Source: Siphonodentalium dalli (lineage: Eukaryota; Mollusca; Scaphopoda; Gadilida; Siphonodentaliidae). From it: DNA of 64,000 bases. Of the stretch, positions 32,501-44,500 are shown in pieces. Made by a program: the position numbers and the translations under genes. Numbering within the stretch: position 1 is the stretch's first letter; the number at the start of each line of letters is the position of its first letter. The stretch spans positions 52,002,760 to 52,066,759 of the forward strand of contig CP136069.1 of NCBI GenBank assembly GCA_032622095.1, in the 5' to 3' direction. The notes beneath the pieces were generated by a model that did no database searches, was not told the DNA's origin, and saw nothing but the letters and a program-made list of their open reading frames with translations.

Positions 32501-35500
32501 TCAGGAACAGACAGCCAACCTCTGCCCCTGTAGACTCCAACTCCTCAGCCTGCGAAAAGTAAAAAAGAATATTCAAATTCGACTCGTGCCTGAAAGTTTT
32601 TAGATTGAAATTGTAATCAGGCAAACCCCTTCCCCACTCCTGATACGCGTTTCAGACCAGGTAGCTTTTTATTTTGTGTCCAAATTTTCTTAACTTTAAT
32701 TATTGCCTCTTTCACAGACCGAGGTGGTGGGTTTGGGTGGGTTTACGAGGGGGGTACCCCTCGTGACTATTGGGGTTACGTGGTTTCCCCCGGGGAGAAT
32801 ATATTTTCCCAGTAAGCCTAAAATGGGGGCTGTCTGGTTGTTTCTGAAGTATATGAAAGGTGAAAGAAATGAACCAATGGCCCCCATATCATATATGGCT
32901 TGTTGCCATTCATTCGAAAGCTCTTGGTGAGAGCTTTCTGATGAATGGCAACAAGACATATTTCCGACTAAATCCTGAAAAGTTACCAATAATTATGCTG
33001 TGGTTATGGAGTCAATTAGTTAGAGCATTACTGTATGTTACCCTTATATTTTCAAGTTTTGTAGGTCACAATGTATTGAATATTGGATCATTTGACATCA
33101 ACAAAGCCTTTTTATAGATGTATGACGATTGAAAGTTCACCAAGCAGTCCACCAACACTCTGATCATGGGTATTTCCAATTAAAATTTAATTATAAAAAT
33201 CTGGAATATTCACAGGTCAATCCCTAAAAGGGCCTAGCAATTTATCATATTTTATGATTAATCGCTAACTGATTAATTTTGTTATCAGGACTGGCACTGT
33301 CTAATAACTTTAATGTGATTATTTAAACACTCCTGACCCAGTTAGAATTCGGATGTGTTCCAACACGTTCTGGTGGAGTTATGGCCCTAATGACTCCATC
33401 CATGCAGATATCTTTAGTTACATTTATCCAGTTGATTTAAAATTAGTATCTGGATTGATGGCACATGGAAATACAGTTCAAATTTTGGTGCAGTCCAATT
33501 ATTTCTAACGGAGTTGCAAATTTTATACTCAGAATTTTCTGATTATAAAGTTTGAATATGACTCCAGTTCAACAGGGTTATTCTGATGTCTAATAAAATA
33601 AAACTATGTTTTTTACAGCATTGACAGGACCAGACAAGTGATTGTTGCCAGAATATAAGTCTTTGGCCATAAAAAAGTCATTGGCCAAAAAAGCTGTCTT
33701 TTTATGGGAATTTCAGTCAAAGAAGCCTTTTATCAACATGATTTTTTAGCTCAACTTTACTTTGTAAAGTTTGAGCTATTGCCATGGCTTTGTCGTCCGT
33801 CGTCTGTGTGTGCGTGTATGCGTGTGTGCGTGTGTACGGGCGGCGTCAACAATAGAGGCTACAGGACGTACCTTTGATCGGATCATTATGAAATTTGTCA
33901 TAGCTGTTGACATCAACATTTGTACCGGAATGATTCATTTTGGGGTCATACGGAAAAAAAACATGGCCGCCAGTGGCCATCTTAGATTTCAAAATTCAAT
34001 CCATTAGCACGGGCTACAGGCCGTACTGTTCATCTGATCGTCATGAAATTTGTTATGGATGTTAATATTGACATGTAGATGGGAACGAGTAATTTTGAGA
34101 TCATTCGGCCAAAAAACATGGCCGCCAGCAGCCATCTTCGATTTTACTCTTTGCATGACTAAATCCTTTAGCACGGGCTACAGGTCGTACCTTTAGTCAG
34201 ATCGTCATAAAATTTGTCATGGATGTTAACAATGACATGTAGATGGGAACAAGTCATTTTTGGGTTATTCGGGCAAAAAACATGGCCGCCAGCAGCCATC
34301 TTGGATTTTACTCTTTGTATGACTAAATCCTTTAGCACGGGCTACAGGTCGTACCTTTAGTCTGATAATCATGAAATTTATCATGGCTGTTGAAATTGGA
34401 ATGTAGATGGGAACGAGTCATTTTGGGGTCATTCGGACAAAAAACATGGCCGCCAGTGGCCATCTTTGTTTTCAAAATTCAATCCATTAGCACGGGCCAC
34501 AGGTCGCACTGTTCGTCTGATCATCATGAAATTTGTCATGGATGTTAATATTGACATGTAGATGGGAACGAGTAATTTTGGGGTCATTCGGCCCAAAAAC
34601 ATGGCCGCCAGCAGCCATCTTGGATTTTACTCTTTGTATGACTAAATTCTTTAGCACGGGCTACAGGTCGCACTGTTCGTCTGATCATCATGAAATTTGT
34701 CATGGATGTTAATATTGACATGTAGATTGGAACGAGTCATTTTGGGGTCAATCGGCCAAAAAACATGGCCGCCAGCAGCCGTCTTGGATTTTACTCTTTG
34801 CATGACTAAATCCTTTAGCACGGGCTACAGGTCCTACTTTTCGTCTGATCATCATAAAATTTGTCAAGAATGTTAATAATCACATGTAGATGGGAACGAG
34901 TCATTTTGGGGTCAATCGGCCAAAAAACATGGCCGCCAGCAGCCGTCTTGGATTTTACTCTTTGCATGACTAAATCCTTTAGCACGGGCTACAGGTCCTA
35001 CTTTTAGTCTGATCATCATAAAATTTGTCATGGCTGTTGATATTGGAATGTAGATGGGAACGAGTCATTTTGGGGTCATTCGGACAAAAAACATGGCCGC
35101 CAGCGGCCATCTTGGATTTCAAAATTTAATCCATTAGCACGGGCCACAGGTCGTACTGATTGTCTGATCATCATGAAATTTGTCATGGATGATAATATTT
35201 ACATGTAGATGGGAACGAGTAATTTTGGGGTCATTCGGCCAAAAAACATGGCCACCAGCAGCCATCTTAGATTTTACTCTTTGTATGACTAAATTCTTTA
35301 TCACGGGCTGCAGGTCGTACCTTTAGTCTGATCATCATAAAATTTATCATGGATGTTAACAATGACATGTAGATGGGAACGTTCAACGAGTAATTTTGGG
35401 GTCAATCGGCCAAAAAACATGGTCGCCAGCAGCCATCTTGGATTTTACTCTTTGTATGACTAAATCCTTTAGCACGGGCTACAGGTTGTATCTTTAGTCT

Positions 35501-38500
35501 GATCATCATAAAAAATTTCAAGAATGTTAATAATGACATTTAGATGGGAACGAGTCATTTTGGGGTCATTCGGCCAAAAAAGATGGCCGCCAGCAGCCAT
35601 CTTGGATTTTACTCTTTGTATGACTAAATCCTTTAGCACGGGCTACAGGTCTTACCTTTAGTCTGATCATCATAAAATTTTTCATGGCTGTTGAAATTGG
35701 AATGTAAATGGGAACGAGTCATTTTGGGGTCATTCGGACAAAAAACATGGCCGCCAGCGGCCATCTTGGATTTCAAAATTTAATCCATTAGCACGGGCCA
35801 CAGGTCGTACTATTCGTCTGATCATCATGAAATTTGTCCTGGATGTTAATGTTGAAATGTAGATGGGAACGAGTAATTTTGGGGTCAATCGGCCAAAAAA
35901 CATGGCCGCCAGCAGCCATCTTGGATTTTACTCTTTGTATGACTAAATTCTTTAGCATGGGCTACAGGTCGTACCTTTAGTCTGATCGTCATAAAATTTG
36001 TCATTGATGTTAACGATGACATGTAGATGGGAACGACTCATTTTGGGGTCATTCGGCCGAAAACATGGCCGCCAGCAGCCATCTTGGATTTTACTTTTCT
36101 CTTCATGTCTATAAACTAGTATTAGACATTCAACTTTCCACATTCCTAATCGCTCCATTGACTGTAATATATTAAATTATTCCCTTTCCATGTTGAGCTA
36201 CAGTGTCATTGACACTTTCATTTTAGATTACTTACAGATTACTCAAGTTAGTTATTGGGATATCCAATTACCTTAACATTTTTTGTGTAAGTAACCTGCC
36301 TGAAAATGCAGTAACCTGCCTGGAAATGCAGGTTAACTTTGAATATAGTCTGGCCCAGTCCAATCATTAATGACAGAATGATGCTGATAAGTGTTCATTA
36401 AGTGTTCCCACAGGCCGAATTAGGTAAATGAGTAATGTTCAAATGCATTTGTCAACTTAAATAGCTTTTCAATAAATTATCGAGTTAAAACAATTTGGTC
36501 TGGGAACAGCATTCAAACAGTTATTTGTGTCCGTCCTTCAACAATTTCCGTTTTCACACCCTACAGGTCACATCTCTCATCCGATCGTTGCCAAACTTCA
36601 GATGGATCTCCAGGGTTGTAATTAGATGGGGAAATAATTCCACACAGTGCTGAAAATTGAAATTCTGCCCAACCTGGGACCCACCACTTACCTACATATT
36701 GTATGTAAAAAAATATGTTTTCTCCTGAGACTAATTTGCATCTCCCTTAATTCTGAATAAATTATTGAAATATAATATATCAATATTGCACCTGGATTGT
36801 TATGAAATTTGCTGGCATGGACATGCCATTCAGTCAAATTCTCTGCAGTGTGAGCTTTAGGTGTATTGGTACCTTGCTGCTTTCTCACATCCCTGTTTTT
36901 ATTCTTTATCCATGTCTGCAAGTAAATTGGAAAGAATTATATGGATTGTTGCCATTCATCGGAAAGCTCTTGTTGAGAGCTTTCCGATGAATGGCAACAA
37001 GCCAAATTTCTGACTAAATCCTGAAAAGTTACCCATAATTCTGCTGTTGTTAAGAAGTCAATTAATTAGGTCATTACTGTAGTAATCAACTAAGATTATT
37101 GAAAATTCCAATTGCATCGACTGCCACTTCAGAGAACTCAATGTGTGAACTATGCATACATGTAATTATTTACTACTTCTCAACACTATTGCACATGTAT
37201 TCACAAAATGATAAATCATTGTAAAATGTTTGATGTTGCAATGCTTGTAAGAAATACAGAAGCTTCAGGTAATGTGCATGAACGTAAAGTCTCCATATCC
37301 TCAACCTTGGAAATTCACCACAGTAATACAGTCTGAGCTAATAATGTCAACCGAACTGTCCACCCCTAATAATCAAACAAGGAGAAGTCAGAGTAGTGAC
37401 TTCTCCCAATTTGAAACCTCTTGGCTAGTCTGGGCATATATTTCATCTGATTTTGCGAGAATCCATATATACTTTTTCATGGAAATCCAGGGTGATTTGC
37501 GAGAATATTTACGAGAATCTAGATTTGGATTCTCGGCGAAATATAAGCCCTCCTATAGTAGACTGGTCCCTGAGTTCTACTTGGATGTAAATTTTCATCA
37601 TACTGGTCTTTATTATATACATATATCATCAGGAATCATTAAGAACTGAAACTGTCATCAACAGGTACTATGGCCCATGTGTTCTGTTATATGTGCGAGT
37701 CTCTCATAGAGGCTCCCTACGGGAGACTTGCATATATAAGAAAGTGCATTAATTGGCACAGAATTTTTGCAAAATTTCAGGAATGGTAAAGATGTCTTGC
37801 AGCTCTTGTCTGCATGTATGTGATATGTGACCCGCCATATCAAATCCAGTCGTAAGTCAGGATTTTTTTACCCTGTGCCAATGCATTCTCTTATATATGC
37901 GAGTCGACCATAGGGAGCCCCACACATATATAGAAGCATATAGAAGAGTGTCGTCTGCTCATGTTTGTCTGGTGCTCTGTATGGGTGAAATTAAAAAATT
38001 GTTAAAGAATACAAGAAAAAATTATTAAAATTGTAAAAAATTGTTAGGCCAATGCATTCTCTTATATATGCGAGGCGACCTATGGTCGACTCGCATATAT
38101 AAGAGAATGCATTGGCACAGGGTAAAAAATCCCGACTCCCGACTGGATTTGATATGGCGGGTCACATATGTACGATTAGGCCTTAACCTATCGCAAATAC
38201 AATATGAATGAATGCCAATAGCTTTTATTAAAAATTTGGCTACCTTTATCTGTTCTACAGACAGTGAAGTTTCTTCCGCCAGCTGTTCAATCTTCATTTT
38301 GTTGTCATAGCTACGGTACTCATTCATGCCTTCAATGTAGTTCTGTAAAAGTGTGCCCCTATGCCGAGCATGGTTTTCTTCTGCTTTCTCTCTGAGAGCC
38401 TTTTTGTGGTTCTTTATCCACTTCTGAAATTATTATTTAAGACATTAAAAGATGGTCTATCTTATCCAACAGGGCATTGAATGTTGGCATGGTAAGATAT

Positions 38501-41500
38501 GTTACATTATGCAATGTTTAATTTGTCGGTAGTATGCATCATAAAGGTAAGGAAATGCATTTATTGTCCCCCGACATTCTGAAAGAAAGAGGGACTATCG
38601 AAACGGTCTCTGTCTGTCCATCAGTCCGTCTGTCTCTCCGTCCATCCATTCATCTGTCTGTCCGTCACACTTTTGGGTACCTTCATGGTGTAATCATCCT
38701 GCTACTGATTTCATCCCAGAGATTTGAAACTTCAGAATATTGTTGCTCATATATTGAAGATGTGCAGCATGCATGAGGGTATCACCCAACCCCCCCCCCC
38801 TTTTCGGTATGCGGGTTCAGGGTGTTTTGAAGCTGTACGTGGGATTCATACCCCCGAATTAACTGGTATTCAGGTTCAAGCAAAACATCTTGGACGCAGG
38901 TTTTGATGGTGCACAATAATATTTTGTGCTAGTTATCTGTATGAATGAGTAGGTAGAATAGCTTCTTGGGCATATTCGACAACCATGCCATCATAAAGTA
39001 TCAGTAATCGTATCATAACGGCCTCATTGCGCGACCGGCATCATAATGTGTCTATGTAACTTCTGCTTGTATCTGTCTGATATTAAAACAGTCAATTTGT
39101 ATGTCATTTATCACATATTATTTCTTAACATGTATTCAGGGGGAACATGTCTCTATTCCGAAGGTTCGCTATTCCGAAGGTTCACTAATCCGAAGGTTCA
39201 CTAATCCGAAGGTTCACTATTCCGAAGGTTTACTATTCCGAAGGTTCACTATTCCGAAGGTTTTTGTTATTTTAAAAGTTAATTCTATATTCTAAAGTAT
39301 TGAGAGGGTTCTTTAGTACGAAGACAATTTTTATGAAGGAAATAACTTAAAACATTAAAAAAAAGAAATGTGATTTTTGTTTTCGTGGGTTTCCTTGATA
39401 TTTAACCCTTTGGCGAGTAGAACGACATATATGTCGTCTATCGGCTGAGGACTAAAACGACATATATGTCGTTTTAGGAAGTGTTATTTTATGTAGACAT
39501 AACTTCAATAAATCATCTGATTTATAAATGATTTACATAGGAGTTATTTTGATTAATATAATGTCCCAAATGCTAAAGGCGGACTATAACAGTGGGGCTC
39601 TTACGGTCAATCAATACTGGAGCGCTATAACTTACCGTATAGCAGAATACCGCTGAATGGATCTAACTGCAATTCTGACTTTGTATTGATTTTAATGTTG
39701 ATATTTCTTTCAAGTACAGATTACCAGTTCGGGTAGAATGCATCTCTAACTCGTAGTTTATTTCAGTCATTGTGTTTTCAACTTTCTATAATATTAAAAT
39801 GATAAACTGATACTGTCTTCTTGCTATTAATAACCGACATCTGGGACAAATTAGATATTAGATTGGGTTGTATAAATGTACGGGGGCGCAAATTTTGATT
39901 CATTTCTGGCTAAAAACTCCCATAATAGAAAACCTTCGGAATAGTGAACCTTCGGATTAGTGAACCTTCGGAATAGCGAACCTTCGGAATAGAGAACCCT
40001 ACCCGTATTCAGGATTCACCTCCCAAAATTAACTGGTATTCAGGATTCAGGGGGAGGGGGGTGATACCCTCATGCATATATATAGATGACGGAAAATTTA
40101 TTTTTTGACAAAGTTATTAACACTTTTCAACATTTTTTATAATTTTCTGTATGAGGGTACCTTCATGGTCTAATCAACTCCTCCTAAAGTTCTGATCATA
40201 GATATTTGAAACTTCAGAGTATTGTTACCCACGTATTGGAGATGTGCAACATGTATACAGATGACCGAACAAATATTTTTTGATGGAATTATTTTGTTTT
40301 AATTTCTTTAGCAAACCGGCATTGATTTGCCATGTTGTCGGGGACACTGTCGGCTGACCTTTTATTAGTCGAGTTTTTTTCCAAAACTCGACTTATAGTT
40401 TGATGAGGGACGGTGGGCGGGCGGGCGGGCGACGTGTTTTGCTTATAACTCAACCGTTTATTGACGGATTAAAAAATTTGGTGTGTGAGTACATATCCAT
40501 GCACGTAAGCTGCAGACAAAAAAATCGGGTTCGTCCGCACATTTATTACAGAGTTATGGCCCTTTGCCATTTTTCACTGATTTTAGGCTCGTTAGCGCAA
40601 CAACTTCAACAAACGTTATCCGATTTGATTGAAATTTGGTATATAGGTGTCTCCCAAGAATATCTCGGATGAGTTCGAAAACCGGCCTGGTCCGATGAAA
40701 TTTGATAGAGTTATGGCCCTTAATTAGTCATTTTCTCACGAATTTTCAGCTCGTTAGCGCGATAACTTCAACAACCGTTATCCGATTTGATTGAAATTTG
40801 GTATATAGGTGTCTCCCAAGAATATCTCGGACGAGTTCGAAAACCAGGCCAAGTCCGATAAAATTTGATAGAGTTATGGCCCTTAATTAGTCATTTTTTT
40901 ACAAATTTTCAGCTCTTTAGCGCGATAACTTCAACAAACGTCCTCCGATTTGTTTAAAATTTGGAATAGACATACTTGCCAAGAATATTTCGGACGAGTT
41001 CGAAAACCAGCCTGGCCCGATAAGTTTTGATGGAGTTATGGCCCTTAATTAGTCTTTTTTCGATTTTACCTATTAATTAGTCTTCCGATACTGATGCACA
41101 CAAATTGGCTTATGGTTTGACGAGGGATGGTTGGCGGGCAGACCTAAAGAATGCCTTATAACTTTGACATTTGTTAACGGATTCAAAACATTTTGGTATG
41201 TGAGTTGCTCCCAATAACTATTTACTGCCTGTAGAAAATCCGAACTTTTTGACAAGAGTTATCCATCTTTGACGAGGGACGGTTGGCGGTTGGTTCGACT
41301 GCCAAAAAACTTGACAAAAGCATCTTAGATGTGTACCCCTTGTTTCTTAGTTTTTCACCGTTAGCGTGATAACTCGCGCAAATATTAACCAATTTCAACA
41401 ATTTTTGGTGTATGAGACTCTTGCAACAATATCTCGGAAGAGTTCGAAAACCAGGTTTGTCCGAAAAAAAATTCCGGAGTTATGGGTCTTAGTTTGTCTA

Positions 41501-44500
41501 TTTTTAGCAATTTTATCACGGCTAGCACGATAACTTGATGAAATATTAACCGATTTAAACAATATTTGGTTATGAGTCTCCTGCAACAATATCTCGGACG
41601 AGTTCGAAAACCAGGTTTGTCCAAATTTTTTTCGTGCAGTTATGGGTCTGAGTTTGTCTATTTTAATAACAATTTTATCGCCGTTAGTGCGATAACTCAA
41701 TGAAATATTAACGGATTCACATGATATTTGGTATGTAGGTCTATTGCAATAATATACCACTGTCCAACTTTTTTTCCCGGAGTTTTGCACCTTATTGGCA
41801 GAAGTTTGGTTTGACTGCCAATAAACTCCTTGTTTAAACCTGGAATATTTATTGGCCCAGTAAAAGTCGACGAGAAGACCAAATAGCAGATGAAGATGGA
41901 TAACTCTAAAATCAAGTGCCTTTTTTGTGTCAGATATTTGACTAACTGGCAAAATTTCATTGTACAAAATATTGATAAATAACAGGTTTTATATCATAGT
42001 GTACTGTGGCTAGCATTATTTTTGGGCAATTAATCAATTCTGACAACTGAAGCGGCACTTCAAAAAATTGTTGTTGTTGGAATCTGATGATATGTCGACC
42101 ATCAAGTCGGATTGAGTACCTTTAAGTGATTTATAAATTATATTATAAACTTATCAGTTTCTTTGAGGTGTTGAAAAATGTCATTATTATATACGAGTTC
42201 GCAAACCAGGACCGGCCGGATATTTTAACTGGAGTTATTGGACTTTTGTGTACAAATGGATGACGTCACAGGGCTCATTTCCACATATGTCAAAATATTT
42301 CAAAGGTTTTTGGTATATGAGTTCACATGACCAGTATCTAGAACGAGTTCGCAAACCACGTCCGACCGGATATTTTCAGCAGAGTTATTGGACTTTGGAC
42401 GACGTCACAGGGCTAATGTTTTTCTCAAAAAACGATGTTATCTGTAGACACATGTATTAATTATGGCTGCCTAAGTGTTCTGAAACAAATTTTGAAAATT
42501 GAAACACGTGCTGAAAATAAGGCCAATATAAATAAATCACTAGATCAGTTCTAGCAATTGAAGCAATACCCTGCTCTACAATACAAGTTGAATTAAATTG
42601 CCAAATTCGATCAAAGTAGACTGGTTAATCAGATAATAGGTGATTGCAATGTATTTTGAAGTTAAATTAAGGCATGGGAAAAAAGTTTATGTTAAAATTA
42701 TCCAAATAAAAATATTTCAGGAGAGGATCAAAACAGGGCTGTGAGCGGACTAGCATCTGACAATATTTCTTATATTGACCTAAAGCCAACATTTGTTTAT
42801 AATCATACTTTTATAGACTTTATTGAGAGTCCAGTTTCTCCGCTCAGTTTTATCATGGCTTCACATGTCTTTTTATGTTCTTTCAATCCTGAGTTGAATC
42901 TCTCAACCAAGAGGGTTTCAAAATCTTGGATACATGTAGTCATTTTTCTGAAAAATAGGAATAATTTCTAATAAGGTCTATTGATATATACCCATGCTGT
43001 CCATATAACCATTCAAATAGATGATATACACATTTACACACTGTCTAAGAATGAACCTTTGTGAACAGGGATTCTAATATGCATATGGAAATTTTGAGTC
43101 TGGGGCTTCTACTATGGGCCCATGATAATATACTATGAGATGGACTCCATCATTCACAATCAGAGGGAAGTAAGGTATGGGAGGACCTATTCACATTTAT
43201 TATTTAAGCTCAAATATTTGCGGTTAAGCTCTATTATTTGCGCTTAAGCTCAAATATTTGCGCTTAAGCTCAAATATTTGCGCTTAAGCTCTATTATTTG
43301 CGCTTAAGCGCAAATATTTTCACTTACGGGTAAATCATTTGCACTTAAGCGCTAATAAAAATTAATATGCATTGATTCCCCCTTGAATTAATTTCAAATG
43401 GCACAGGCCTAAACACATCACTAAAGTTTATAGCCCCACCATATGATTGAAACAACCCCCCAGTAACCCCAAGATGTTTTATGACCATGGAAATAGTATA
43501 GATCTGTGCAGAATACAGTAACGCCCTAAGTAATCGACCCTGGCTTTAACCACAGCAGAATTATGGGTAACTTTTCATGATTTAGTCGGAAATATGGCTT
43601 GTTGCCATTCATCGGAAAGCTCTCGGGGAGAGCTTTCCGATGAATGGCAACAAGCCATATTTCCGACTAAATCATGAAAAGTTACCCATAATTCTGCTGT
43701 GGTTAAAGGGTCGATTACTTTGGGCGTTACTGTATGTCTCTTTTATATAATATACTATATCTGTGGGATGGAGACACAAATTCTTGGGGACAGGGATGCT
43801 GATATTATGAAAATAGGGGTTTTTCCCCTCTTTCAAGTCAATAAGTACACCATATGAGGGAAGCAAACCCCCCAGTAACCCCTAATTCCCTATTTATGGC
43901 CATGGAAATGATATATATCTGTGCAGGAGATATCCCTTTAATAAAATATACTTGAGCTCTGCGAGTGAGACACCAGGGACAGAGATGCTGATATGCATAT
44001 GGATTTTTTTTTTCTTCAACTTTCCAGTCTCTATGGGGCTATATGGGCCCATGATAATATAGTATGAGATGGACTCAATCATTCACATCAGAGGGATGTA
44101 AGGGAGTGTTAGGTATTTGCGCTTAAGCGCAAATGATATGCGCTTAAGCATAAATAAATTGATAGACACATATTTGCGCTTAAGCACAAATGATTTACAC
44201 TAAGCACAAATAAATAATAAATGTGAAAAGGGCCTCCCATACATCACATGGTCAGTATTTGTAAATTGTTTGAAAAAACCCAATTTTTGGAAAAATATTT
44301 ACAAGCTCAATCATTTTTTATTTTTAGTATGTTGTTTATAATTGGTTAATAGACATAATCCTGCTAAGGAACATTGTGTTGCAATTAGTTTGAGGTTTGG
44401 CACTTTATTATCATAAATTTAAATAAATGCAATGGAATATTATTAATATTATTACGTTAATAAACATTATTCATTAATAATAAAACTGATAGGGACGACA

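Larger units (their letters stand above)
38566..40350 (+). repeat. Hairpin-headed tandem element, split by a nested insertion
   Basis: A stem (GTCCC at 38566, GGGAC at 38591) is followed by GTCTGTCCATCAGTCCGTCT and then core units with GGTACCTTCATGGT.TAATC and GATATTTGAAACTTCAGA (38690 and 40160). The second unit is reached only across the insertion 38771-40075. The right border near 40350 is uncertain. Confidence 0.65.

Noticed and set aside
37661-38170. microRNA gene
   Set aside because: The hairpins are parts of repeated palindromic elements; without expression data a miRNA call is not supported.
41395-41967. 190-residue minus-strand frame
   Set aside because: It reads through GAGTTAT-type tandem units; the repeated residues (FGQTWFSNSSEILL) reflect the DNA repeat.
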